Origin: QZKY01 sp964488675
GTDB lineage: Bacteria > Pseudomonadota > Gammaproteobacteria > Burkholderiales > Burkholderiaceae_D
NCBI GenBank assembly: GCA_964488675.1
Contig: CAZAWA010000036.1
Location: forward strand, 1-18,629
DNA: 18,629 nt
Direction of reading: 5' to 3'
Shown: positions 1 to 7,496 of the stretch, piece after piece
Position numbering within the stretch: position 1 is the stretch's first letter
How the letters are laid out: the number at the start of each line of letters is the position of its first letter
Program-made: the position numbers and the translations under genes
Notes under the pieces: model-generated
Seen by the model: only the letters and a program-made list of their open reading frames with translations
What the model was told of the DNA's origin: nothing
Database searches by the model: none

Positions 1-2
1 TC

Positions 3-1076
3 CTGCCGCTGCGCGGCAAAGTGCTTAATGTCGAAAAGGCGCGTTTTGAAAAAATGCTCTCCTCCGAACAGATCACAACGCTGATCGCCACGCTGGGCAC
101 CAGCATTGGCGCGGACGAATTCAATATCGAAAAACTGCGCTACCACCGCATCATCATCATGACCGACGCCGATGTGGATGGTGCGCACATCCGGACGCTG
201 CTTCTGACGCTGTTCTATCGCCAGTTGCCGGAACTGGTCGAGCGCGGCCACATCTACATTGCGCAGCCGCCGCTCTACAGGGTCAAGGCCGGGCGCGACG
301 AACGATACCTGAAGGACGATCTGGAAGAAGCCAGCTTCATGCTGAAGGTGGCGTTGAGCGGCGCGTCCTTGATACCGGCGGAAGGTGCTGAGCCGATCAG
401 CGGCGATGCGCTGGCTGAACTGGTGCGCCAGTACGGCATCGCAAGCGCCATCATCGTGCGCCTGGGTCGGGTGATCGACCAGGCGGCACTGACGGCGATC
501 ATGACTGGCACGACGATCAATCTCGACAATGCCGAACGCGCGCAGCAATCGGCACAGGCGCTGGAGGCGGCCATCGGCGATCCGACCGTCACGGTTGTGT
601 CACAGTTTCATGAGAAATCCGAGGAATACAAACTGTGCATCGAGCGCATGGTGCATGGCAATGTGCGTGTCACCGTGATCGACGACGATTTTGTGCAGGG
701 CAATGATTACCGTGTGCTGGCCAATGCGGCGGCGACTTTCCAGGGGCTGATTGGCACGGGCGCTTTCATCCGGCGCGGCGAAGGCGAGCGCACACGCGAA
801 ATTGCAGTCGAAGGATTTCCGCAGGCAATGCAATGGCTTCGTGCCGAGGCAGAGCGCGGCGTCAGCAAGCAGCGCTACAAGGGTCTGGGCGAGATGAACC
901 CGGATCAGTTGTGGGAAACGACGATGGATCCTGGTGTGCGCCGCCTGCTGAGAGTCGGCATAGAGGATGCGATTGCTGCCGATCAGATTTTCACCACCCT
1001 GATGGGCGATGCAGTCGAGCCGCGCCGGGCGTTCATTGAGGACAACGCGCTTAGGGCGGGGAATATAGATATTTGA
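3..1076 (+). CDS. gyrB: DNA gyrase subunit B, 3' part (5' end outside window)
   Basis: This is the C-terminal ~357 residues of the ATPase subunit of DNA gyrase, which with GyrA introduces negative supercoils. The frame is open from the window edge and begins in the conserved LPLRGKVLNVEKAR stretch, so the GTG at 21 is internal and not a start. The TOPRIM metal-binding motif TDADVDGAHIRTLLL is present at about 153-197 nt, followed by the RQ-PELVERGHIYIAQPPLY block. Next comes a long, less conserved insertion (about residues 115-260) of the kind found in proteobacterial GyrB. The tail QRYKGLGEMNPDQLWETT and the closing RRAFIEDNAL segment are intact, so the 3' end is complete. The gene stops 21 bases before the AT-rich restriction gene. 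In many bacteria it belongs to a dnaA-dnaN-gyrB cluster; those genes are not in this window. Confidence 0.98.
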   Translation: MPLRGKVLNVEKARFEKMLSSEQITTLIATLGTSIGADEFNIEKLRYHRIIIMTDADVDGAHIRTLLLTLFYRQLPELVERGHIYIAQPPLYRVKAGRDERYLKDDLEEASFMLKVALSGASLIPAEGAEPISGDALAELVRQYGIASAIIVRLGRVIDQAALTAIMTGTTINLDNAERAQQSAQALEAAIGDPTVTVVSQFHEKSEEYKLCIERMVHGNVRVTVIDDDFVQGNDYRVLANAAATFQGLIGTGAFIRRGEGERTREIAVEGFPQAMQWLRAEAERGVSKQRYKGLGEMNPDQLWETTMDPGVRRLLRVGIEDAIAADQIFTTLMGDAVEPRRAFIEDNALRAGNIDI

Positions 1077-1097
1077 TGGTGTAAATCGAAAGTCAAA

Positions 1098-1895
1098 ATG
1101 AAGATAATTTCAGAAAATCCGGCTCAATACTTCAAGCGATATAGAGAAGAGTTGGGGTTTAAGAATCAAAATGATGCCAAAAGCTACTTGGCGGGGAAGG
1201 ATGTCATTCCTGATGTTGATTTGGGATACATTGAATCCTTGAATAATCGTATCGTTGAGGTGGTTACTGCTATCAACAAGATTTTGAGCAATCACCATCA
1301 GGAAAAAGTCATTGTTGCTGATTTTTGCAAAGAACACATATTTGCACCATTCAAAACCATACAAAAAGCCCATCTCCTGCCGAAATTAAACAACCAAGGT
1401 CGCCGACCAGAAGAAGTCTTGTTTTCCTGGTTGCGTGGGTATGCGGTCTGCGAATATTTTATGCCTTCGTTTGCCAAACTATTCGGTATTCCAAGGAAAT
1501 CAATCCGAAATATTGGAGATGACGATTTAAGAAGCATTGACACATTCAGACGAAGTCCGAAAGCAGACCTGCAATTCAATAGGAAGGGAAGCACCATTCG
1601 CCTCGAAATTCAATCTGGGTTTCAGGGGATCAACGACATAAAGGAGCATAAAGTCCGCGAGGCTCGCAGAATTCATGAGTCAGACGGAATACTTACGATA
1701 TGTGTTCATATTGACCTGTTTAATGGGCAGGTTGCTTTTGTAAGGCTAGAACAAATACAAGACGACGATGTGAATTTTGTTACCAGACAGCAAATGGAGG
1801 GCCAAAGCGTTTTTTCCATTGACCAGAACTTCTTTAAATGGCGACTGTTAGATAGCATGCCACTGATATCTGAACTGGAGTTGGGTTTGTCATGA
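1098..1895 (+). CDS. Putative type II restriction endonuclease (family not recognised)
   Basis: A 265-residue protein encoded immediately upstream of a C5-cytosine methyltransferase and sharing an ATGA stop/start overlap with it, the usual layout of a type II restriction-modification pair. I do not recognise its family. A plausible PD-(D/E)XK-type core lies at residues 155-185: KADLQF (Asp157), a short turn, then RLEIQSGFQ, giving Glu170-x-Gln172. That would be an E-x-Q variant of the usual E-x-K, as known in BglII-type enzymes, followed by a charged KEHK segment. The N-terminal half is probably mostly helical and has no motif I can name. There is no signal peptide or membrane segment. No strong ribosome site precedes the ATG at 1098. 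The gene is much more AT-rich than gyrB (roughly 40% GC by eye), which suggests horizontal transfer. The restriction role is inferred mainly from its neighbour. Confidence 0.75.
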   Translation: MKIISENPAQYFKRYREELGFKNQNDAKSYLAGKDVIPDVDLGYIESLNNRIVEVVTAINKILSNHHQEKVIVADFCKEHIFAPFKTIQKAHLLPKLNNQGRRPEEVLFSWLRGYAVCEYFMPSFAKLFGIPRKSIRNIGDDDLRSIDTFRRSPKADLQFNRKGSTIRLEIQSGFQGINDIKEHKVREARRIHESDGILTICVHIDLFNGQVAFVRLEQIQDDDVNFVTRQQMEGQSVFSIDQNFFKWRLLDSMPLISELELGLS

Positions 1896-3001
1896 GGGAA
1901 TTAACAGCAGTAGAGCTGTTTGCAGGCGCAGGTGGTTTAGGGGTTGGGCTAGAAAGAGCTGGCTTCAAAATTTTGTTGGCAAACGAAATTGAGAAAGACT
2001 TTGCCACTACATTTCAGATTAACCATCCTTATTGCAGGGTTCTTAACGAGGATGTCCATTCAATTGATTTCAAGGCAGAGGCGAAGCTTGCTGGGGTAGC
2101 TAGGCCCACACTTCTCTCGGGTGGCCCGCCATGCCAAGGGTTTAGTACCGTCGGCTCAAAAAATCAAAAAGATCCAAGAAATAGTTTGTTCTTTGAGTAT
2201 TTGAGAGCCGTGTCAGAATTGTCGCCTCAATATGTTTTTTTTGAAAATGTTTCAGGCTTTATGCGTCTTTACAACGGCGCAGCTTACAAAAAATTAGTTT
2301 GGGAGCTTGCTGGTCTTGGATACAGCACGGTATCAGGAATTTTGGAAGCATCCGATTTTGGACTCCCACAAAAACGGCAAAGAACTATTGTAGTCGGCTG
2401 GCAGCACAAAAGGCCCCCCGTAAGCTTTCCGTCGCCAACACATTTTTCGGCATCCGATATTTTTGGGAGTCCAAGAAAGCTGACGGTAATGGATGCCATT
2501 TCTGATTTGCCGGAGCTGGGGGCAAATGATTCCAGAGAGGAATATCTCTCTGAGCCACAAAACGCATATCAGAATGTTTTGAGAGGGGATTGCAAGGTTT
2601 TAACAGAACACAATAGTTCAAATTACGGCCCGAAAATGAGAGAAATATTGAGTCTTGTACCACAGGGTGGTTCGATTGAAGATTTGCCGCTTAGGTTAAG
2701 GCCGAAGAGTTATTTCAAAAACACTTACGCGAGACTTGTTCCTTCTCAGCCTTCGCCGACAATAACGCGAAATTTTGGGACGCCATCTTCTTCAAGGTGT
2801 ATTCATCCACTTCAGAACCGTGCGCTAAGTACGAGAGAGGGGGCAAGATTGCAAGGGTTTTCTGACAATTATGTTTTTCACGGTAGCAAGATAAGCAAAA
2901 ATCTCCAAATTGGAAATGCGGTTCCCCCTATATTTGGCGAAATTATCGCTCAACAGATTATTAAGAGTATTCGTGAGGGGATGGCTACACAAGAAGCTTG
3001 A
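1892..3001 (+). CDS. DNA (cytosine-5-)-methyltransferase, type II R-M
   Basis: A complete 369-residue C5-cytosine methyltransferase that transfers a methyl group from S-adenosylmethionine to cytosine in a specific DNA site and would protect host DNA from the upstream nuclease. Motifs appear in canonical order: I, FAGAGG (residues 10-15); IV, GGPPCQGFS with catalytic Cys81; VI, FENV (117-120); VIII, QKRQR (160-164); IX, REGARLQGF (315-323); X, QIGNAVPP (339-346). The region at about 175-290 between VIII and IX is the target recognition domain; I cannot read the target site from it. Its ATG overlaps the endonuclease stop codon, so the two are probably translationally coupled. No controller (C) protein or Vsr nuclease gene is visible nearby. 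Like its partner it is AT-rich compared with flanking genes. Confidence 0.95.
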   Translation: MRELTAVELFAGAGGLGVGLERAGFKILLANEIEKDFATTFQINHPYCRVLNEDVHSIDFKAEAKLAGVARPTLLSGGPPCQGFSTVGSKNQKDPRNSLFFEYLRAVSELSPQYVFFENVSGFMRLYNGAAYKKLVWELAGLGYSTVSGILEASDFGLPQKRQRTIVVGWQHKRPPVSFPSPTHFSASDIFGSPRKLTVMDAISDLPELGANDSREEYLSEPQNAYQNVLRGDCKVLTEHNSSNYGPKMREILSLVPQGGSIEDLPLRLRPKSYFKNTYARLVPSQPSPTITRNFGTPSSSRCIHPLQNRALSTREGARLQGFSDNYVFHGSKISKNLQIGNAVPPIFGEIIAQQIIKSIREGMATQEA

Positions 3002-3042
3002 TGTTTCCCAAAATAGATGCGTAAGTTATGGATTTCTAAAGT

Positions 3043-3363
3043 GTGCGAAGCCCATCCTTTAGGGAGCCTGCAGTTGAGCGACGCTTTGGACGGCAACCGC
3101 TCTATTCATTCTGGCTGCCGACATCGACAGACCGCTTCTATCCGGACTTCGTGGCGCGGCTCAAGGATGGCCGTTACTTTGTTGTCGAGTACAAGGGTGC
3201 TGACCGTTTCAGTAACGACGATTCACGAGAGAAGCGCGACATCGGCGGGGTTTGGGCGGCGGCGAGTGCAGGACGCTGCTTGTTCGCAATGGTGACGCAT
3301 CCGAGTGTGGCGGGCATGTCGGTTGCGGCGCAGTTGCGAAAAGCTATCGGCCATCGCATTTGA
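3043..3363 (+). pseudogene. Remnant of type III-like restriction subunit (C-terminal nuclease domain)
   Basis: An open frame of about 106 codons that reads like the extreme C-terminus of a large DEAD/DEAH helicase-nuclease of the type III restriction (Res) kind. It contains SFWLPTSTDRFYPDFVARL, then GRYFVVEYKGADRFSNDDSREKR and an IGGVWA segment. This gives an apparently intact nuclease core with Pro34-Asp35 and Glu49-Tyr-Lys51. The helicase part, usually several hundred residues, is missing. The frame is closed just upstream by a TAA at 3037-3039, and no ribosome site precedes the GTG at 3043. GC content is high like the host genes and unlike the adjacent methyltransferase. I read it as a leftover of an older restriction system truncated when the type II pair arrived, or by a separate deletion. 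It is unlikely to be a working enzyme alone. Confidence 0.75.
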
Positions 3364-3422
3364 TAGCGACCAGGCATCCGGCAGCAGTATGAGCGAGCAT
3401 TATTTTACTGGAAGGAGATTGC

Positions 3423-4160
3423 ATGAGCGCCAATCGAAAAGTCGCCTTCATTTCTGGCGCCAATCGCGGCATCGGTTACGAAACCGCGCGCGGCCTCGGG
3501 CAGCTAGGCATTACCGTGGTGCTGGGCGTGCGCGATTACGCGCAGGGCGAAGCGGCGGTAGCGCGCTTGCGGAGCGAGGGCATAACAGCAGAGGCCGTGC
3601 GTTTCGATGCTGCCGATTTTGCGACGCACCAGGGCGTTTACGATCACTTCGAGCGGTTTTACGGCAAGCTGGACATGCTCGTCAACAACGCGGGCATTGC
3701 GCTGGGTTCATTGTTCGGCAACGACAGCGTGGATGTGACGCAAGAGACGCTGAAGGCGACCTTCGATGTGAATTTCTTTTCGGTGATCGCGTTGACGCAA
3801 ACGCTCTTGCCGCTGATCCGCAAGGCACCGGCGGGACGCATCGTGAACCTGTCGAGCGTACTGGGTTCGCTTACGCTGCACAGTATGGAAAAGTCTCCAA
3901 TTGGCGCGGCGAAAGAACTGGCCTACAACGCATCGAAAACGGCGCTCAATGCCTTTACGGTGCATCTGGCTGATGCGCTGCGCGACACGCCGGTCAAGGT
4001 TAATTCCGCACACCCCGGCTGGGTCAAGACCGACATGGGCGGGCCACAGGCACCAATGGAGGTCGAGGATGGCGGCAAGACCAGTGTCCAGCTTGCAACC
4101 TTGCCGGCTGATGGCCCGACAGGCGGGTTTTTCCACCGGGGAGAGACGCTGCCTTGGTAA
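3423..4160 (+). CDS. Short-chain dehydrogenase/reductase (SDR), NAD(P)-dependent
   Basis: A 245-residue classical SDR, a cytoplasmic Rossmann-fold oxidoreductase acting on a small alcohol or carbonyl substrate that cannot be deduced from sequence. The cofactor motif SGANRGIG lies at residues 11-18. NNAG is at 88-91, the structural Asn at 117 (DVNFF), the catalytic Ser in NLSS (144/145), and the YxxxK pair at Tyr168 and Lys172. The PGWVKTDMGG segment at 198-207 is typical of carbonyl reductase-like members. Arg37 after the second beta strand would favour NADP, though weakly. A good ribosome site, GAAGGAG at 3411-3417, fixes the ATG at 3423. The next gene begins 20 bases after the stop, so the two may be co-transcribed. 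Confidence 0.93.
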   Translation: MSANRKVAFISGANRGIGYETARGLGQLGITVVLGVRDYAQGEAAVARLRSEGITAEAVRFDAADFATHQGVYDHFERFYGKLDMLVNNAGIALGSLFGNDSVDVTQETLKATFDVNFFSVIALTQTLLPLIRKAPAGRIVNLSSVLGSLTLHSMEKSPIGAAKELAYNASKTALNAFTVHLADALRDTPVKVNSAHPGWVKTDMGGPQAPMEVEDGGKTSVQLATLPADGPTGGFFHRGETLPW

Positions 4161-4179
4161 TTGAGCGGCAGGCGGCACA

Positions 4180-5133
4180 ATGGACAACCTCACCCACGCA
4201 CTCGTCGGGGCAACCATCGGCGAATCTGGCCTCAAAAAAAAGACCGGACTTGGCCTTGCGTCGTTGATTATCTCTGCCAACCTGCCCGATATCGATGCGC
4301 TTGGCTGGTTTTTCGGGGAAAACTTCGCCTGGCGGCGCGGGCTGACACACGGGCCGATTGCGCTCTTGCTGATGCCGCCCCTGCTGGCCTGGGCGCTGGT
4401 TGCCTTTGATCGCTGGCAACTGCAGCGCGGCAAGCGTCCGCAATCGCGCGCGCCGGCAAGTTTCTGGCGGCTGCTTTCGCTGGCCTACATCGGCATCTTT
4501 TCGCATGTGCTGTTCGATTACTTCAACAGTTATGGCGTGCGCTGGCTGATGCCGTTCTCTGAGCGCTGGTTTTACTGCAATGCGCTGTTCATCATTGATG
4601 TGTGGCTATGGTTCATGCTGGGGCTGGGCGTCTGGCTCTCGCACCGGCGTGATCGGCGCGGCGGACCCAATGCGAACCGACCGGCGATCATGGCATCGCT
4701 TGCGGCAGTGATTTATACCGGCATGATGATTTACGGCAGCGCCGCTGCCGAGCGCGCCGCAGCTCGGGAAATCGCAGCTCGTGGGCTGGGCGCGCCGCAG
4801 GTGGTGATGGCAAATCCGGTTCCTTTCGATCCCCTCCGTCGTTTGATTGTCTTCCAGGTTGGTGATTCGTATGGCTTTGGGGAACTGCGATGGTTGCCGA
4901 TGCCGCAGCTTAAGCTGGAAGAAGGCCTGATGCTGCGCCGCATGGATGACCCAGCGATTGCCAAGGCAGCGGCGCAGAACAAGAAGGTGGCGGATTTTCT
5001 GTACTGGTCGCAACTGCCGTTTGCCGAGATTGAAAGCGTGCAGGGCGAGGCACGCGTGACTTTCGGTGATGCGCGTTATAACCGCCAGCCGGGCAAAGGG
5101 CATTTTGTGGTGCGCGCGACGGTGAAAGAGTGA
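4180..5133 (+). CDS. YbcI/DUF457-family membrane-bound metal-dependent hydrolase
   Basis: A 317-residue inner-membrane protein of the YbcI/YdjM (DUF457) family, annotated as membrane-bound metal-dependent hydrolases although the physiological reaction is unknown. The family's conserved polar residues are visible: His6 in LTHALVG, NLPDID at 34-39, RRGLTHGP at 52-59, and FSHVLFDYFNSYG at about 107-119. These His/Asp residues could bind metal near the membrane surface. Hydrophobic segments at about 58-77, 100-116, 135-154 and 168-187 suggest four membrane helices, followed by a soluble C-terminal domain of about 125 residues. Its ATG is 20 bases downstream of the SDR stop. A strong palindrome at 5159-5211 follows it and may end its transcript. 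Confidence 0.88.
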   Translation: MDNLTHALVGATIGESGLKKKTGLGLASLIISANLPDIDALGWFFGENFAWRRGLTHGPIALLLMPPLLAWALVAFDRWQLQRGKRPQSRAPASFWRLLSLAYIGIFSHVLFDYFNSYGVRWLMPFSERWFYCNALFIIDVWLWFMLGLGVWLSHRRDRRGGPNANRPAIMASLAAVIYTGMMIYGSAAAERAAAREIAARGLGAPQVVMANPVPFDPLRRLIVFQVGDSYGFGELRWLPMPQLKLEEGLMLRRMDDPAIAKAAAQNKKVADFLYWSQLPFAEIESVQGEARVTFGDARYNRQPGKGHFVVRATVKE

Positions 5134-5158
5134 TGTTGTGAAAAGAAGGGGCCAGTGA

Positions 5159-5211
5159 AAAAGGGGTCAGAGTAATTTACGCTTCGCGTAAAAAAACGGC
5201 TGACCCCTTTT
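5159..5211. repeat. Nested GGGGTCAGAGT-type palindrome, possible bidirectional terminator
   Basis: A perfect 12-base inverted repeat (AAAAGGGGTCAG at 5159-5170, CTGACCCCTTTT at 5200-5211) encloses a second perfect hairpin (TTTACGC at 5176-5182, GCGTAAA at 5186-5192). The element sits between the convergent genes ending at 5133 and 5232. Each outer arm supplies a T-run on one strand, so it could terminate transcription from both sides. The GGGGTCAGAGTAA core resembles short REP-like elements scattered in proteobacterial genomes, some of them linked to RAYT transposases; that link is from memory. A related direct copy with one change, AAGGGGCCAG, lies just upstream at about 5146-5155. Confidence 0.75.
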
Positions 5212-5231
5212 AAAAACTTCAGCCCCTGTTC

Positions 5232-5999
5232 TCATTTTGGATCAGGCACATAGCCTTCGCCCGGAAAGGCCTGCGGCTGGTGTGGCTTGGGCGGGTGGCG
5301 CTTAGGGATAATGCCGCGCGCGACCAGATTGTCATGGGTATCGTAGTAGATGCGGATCACCTGGGCCGGACTGGTGCTGGCGCGCCTGAAATCGACGGTG
5401 GTGGTGTGCGATTCGATGCGTTCACCATGGCCAGTGCCAATGCTTTCCGTGGCGGCAGGCGCAGCTCTTGCTGCTTTTTTGACGGAACGACCACCCGGCG
5501 CACGGGATTCTTCGACATCGTATGGCACGGGCGGCGGTGGCTCGTATTCGCGATAAACCGCGATGCCAATCACACCGACATTTTCCGGACGGTCAGTGCG
5601 GGCCGCGTAGCTGTCGGACAGTCGAGTGAAGTAAAAGGCAGCGACTTCGGACGGGCTCTTGCGCCAGCCAGCTATTTCATAAGCCTGCCCGGCGCGCAGC
5701 ACATAGCCGCGTTGAGAAGTGAGCGCCGTCTGGCCGCTGAGGGCATTTACGCCATCGACCGAAAGAACGGTCAGCACGCGCTTGCCGGTGCGGTTTCTGA
5801 GGCTGATCGCGTAGCGGTTGCCGGGTACGCCGACGACATACAGTCTCCCTTCATGGCGCCATGTTTCCAGCGATTGATTCGTGGTGCGATCGATGATTTT
5901 TACATCGACAAGCGAGGGGGGCGGGCGATGGGGCATTCTGGCACTGGCTGAGCCGATGCCGAAAGCTAGCAGGGCAAGCGTGGTAAGCAGGCGTTTCAT
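5232..5999 (-). CDS. Exported protein of unknown function
   Basis: A 255-residue protein that I do not recognise. The N-terminus MKRLLTTLALLAFGIGSASA is a clear Sec signal peptide, with cleavage likely after the ASA at about residue 20, so it should reach the periplasm or beyond. No lipobox cysteine is seen. The mature part starts with a compact domain (about 30-155) rich in beta-strand-like stretches, including RLYVVGVPGNRYAISLRNRTGKR, AGQAYEIAGWR and VGVIGIAVY. This is followed by a low-complexity Pro/Arg/Ala linker (about 155-195) and a tail ending in a His/Pro-rich segment. Residues 75-155 recall domains that pack against a cell-surface partner, but I assign no function. The start is supported by GGGAG about six bases upstream of the ATG. 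It is monocistronic and convergent with the DUF457 gene. Confidence 0.8.
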   Translation of the reverse strand: MKRLLTTLALLAFGIGSASARMPHRPPPSLVDVKIIDRTTNQSLETWRHEGRLYVVGVPGNRYAISLRNRTGKRVLTVLSVDGVNALSGQTALTSQRGYVLRAGQAYEIAGWRKSPSEVAAFYFTRLSDSYAARTDRPENVGVIGIAVYREYEPPPPVPYDVEESRAPGGRSVKKAARAAPAATESIGTGHGERIESHTTTVDFRRASTSPAQVIRIYYDTHDNLVARGIIPKRHPPKPHQPQAFPGEGYVPDPK

Positions 6000-6209
6000 G
6001 TTTTCTCCCAGTTTAATCGCCGCATGATGATTTGCAATTTGCCTGACCCGGTTGCTGCAAATGCTGATGAGGCGGAATGGATTAAAAGAGGCGATGCAAG
6101 GCGCGGTGAATCATTCTAACTTGCTGGCAAAAATTATGACATCGAATCCGTCAACAAAATCCGGGACGGCCAGACAGATGAGTAACAGTTGGTAACTGGC
6201 GGCGATGGC

Positions 6210-7316
6210 TTACGAAAAAGGGGGGAGCAAACGGCGGTGCAGCCTTTCCTGCACCATATCAAGCACGCGTTGGGCATTGTCGTAGTTCTGTTCGGCTGCG
6301 CGGCGCAGCCAGGCCACCGCCTGCGCGTCGTTATGCGGCACGCCTTGTCCCTTGGTGTACATCACGCCGAGGGTGTACTGGGCCTCCGGATAGCCCTGGT
6401 TGGCCGCCTTGCGACACCAGTGCGCCGCCAGACCATCATCCTGCGGTACACCCTTGCCCTTGGCATAGCGGACGCCCAGCCGAAATTGCGCTTCGGCGTG
6501 CCCCTGCTCGGCCGCCTTGCGATACCACTCGATGGCTTTCGGCTCGTCTTGTGGAACGCCATGGCCGCGGGCGTAGCGGATAGCCAGATTGTTTTGTGCC
6601 CTGGGGTGACCTTGTTCGGCCGCCCTGCGGTACCACTCGACAGCCTGGTCAATATCCTGCGGCACACCCTGCCCCTTGGCATACCGGGCGCCCAGGTTGT
6701 TTTGCGCCCGCGCATCACCCTGCTCGGCAGCCCGGCGATACCACTCAACCGATTGTTCGTCGTCAAGCGGCACGCCCATGCCATAGGCATACATGTGACC
6801 AAGATAGACTTGCGCGTTGGCGTGATTCTGCTCGGCGGCCTTGCGAAACCATGTTGCGGCTTGCGTATCACTGCGCTGCACGCCCAGACCTTTGGCGTAC
6901 ATCACGCCGAGGCTGTTTTGCGCCCGCCCATTTCCCTGTTTTGCCGATTTGCGGAACCATGCGACCGCTTTCTTGTCGTCCTGCGGAACATGACGCCCCT
7001 GGTAGTACATGTTACCCAGGTTATATTGCGCATAGGGATGACCCTGTTCGGCGGCTTTGCGAAACCAGGTCGCGGCCAGAGCATCGCTTTGCGGCACACC
7101 GCGGGCGTGGTAGTGCATGTTCCCCAGGTTGTACTGGGCATAGGCGTGGCCCTGTTCGGCGGCCTTGCGGAACCAGCCGGCGGCGAGGTAATCGTTCTGG
7201 GCGACACCGAAACCAATGTCATACATGAGACTCAGGTTGTACTGCGCCTCAACATCGCCCTGTTCGGCCAATGAGAGCAGTTCTGAAAGAGCGGATGCGT
7301 GGTCGTTATTTATCAT
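6210..7316 (-). CDS. Sel1-like repeat (SLR/TPR-type) protein
   Basis: A 368-residue protein built almost wholly of Sel1-like repeats, which are 36-residue helical hairpins that form a solenoid for protein-protein contacts. After about 15 residues there are nine full repeats, each close to the pattern AAEQGHxxAQxNLGxMYxxG-GVPQDDxxAxxWFRK, then a partial tenth (AAEQNYDNAQRVLDM) and a basic tail. There is no signal peptide or membrane segment, so a cytoplasmic scaffold is likely, whereas many Sel1 proteins are exported. The binding partner is unknown. No clear ribosome site precedes the ATG at 7316. It stands alone, with about 200 non-coding bases on each side. The long open frame on the opposite strand (6189-7274) is an artefact of the repeats. 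Confidence 0.9.
   Translation of the reverse strand: MINNDHASALSELLSLAEQGDVEAQYNLSLMYDIGFGVAQNDYLAAGWFRKAAEQGHAYAQYNLGNMHYHARGVPQSDALAATWFRKAAEQGHPYAQYNLGNMYYQGRHVPQDDKKAVAWFRKSAKQGNGRAQNSLGVMYAKGLGVQRSDTQAATWFRKAAEQNHANAQVYLGHMYAYGMGVPLDDEQSVEWYRRAAEQGDARAQNNLGARYAKGQGVPQDIDQAVEWYRRAAEQGHPRAQNNLAIRYARGHGVPQDEPKAIEWYRKAAEQGHAEAQFRLGVRYAKGKGVPQDDGLAAHWCRKAANQGYPEAQYTLGVMYTKGQGVPHNDAQAVAWLRRAAEQNYDNAQRVLDMVQERLHRRLLPPFS
6300..7271 (-). repeat. Nine 108-bp tandem repeats encoding Sel1 motifs
   Basis: The DNA shows a 108-base periodicity matching the 36-residue Sel1 units. Units 2 and 3 (AAEQGHAYAQYNLGNM and AAEQGHPYAQYNLGNM) and units 6 and 7 are the most alike, which suggests recent internal duplication of single units. 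Copy number could vary between strains. Confidence 0.85.
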
Positions 7317-7412
7317 TCGATAAGTGCGATGAGGCGATTGCCGCGTCGGATTCGACCGTTGCAGGATAGCTAACGATGGGCGTTGCCGTCAAGGAAGGCG
7401 ACGGGATTTTGT

Positions 7413-7437
7413 GGTGAAACCTGTTATTTAGGTCACC
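7413..7437. promoter_or_regulatory. Imperfect dyad upstream of the alpha/beta hydrolase
   Basis: GGTGAAACCT, a 7-base spacer, then AGGTCACC form an imperfect inverted repeat ending 59 bases before the hydrolase start. It could be an operator, but no matching regulator is identified and the short size makes chance possible. Confidence 0.25.
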
Positions 7438-7496
7438 TTGCATGGTGGGGAGCATCGAGTCTTGGGCAAGTTGAGCCGTTGAGGTAACATGCTTTC

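Noticed and set aside
1073..3003. TTGATG at both edges of the R-M pair (1073-1078 and 2998-3003) as a target-site duplication
   Set aside because: Six bases overlapping stop codons is too short, and there are no inverted ends or integrase gene.
6189..7274. A 361-codon open frame on the plus strand opposite the Sel1 gene
   Set aside because: It is a periodic shadow of the 108-base Sel1 repeats, with no ribosome site and no recognisable protein features.
7462..7490. Promoter pair TTGGGC / TAACAT with a 17-base spacer before the hydrolase gene
   Set aside because: Its predicted transcript would start at the ATG and leave out the good ribosome site at 7481-7487.
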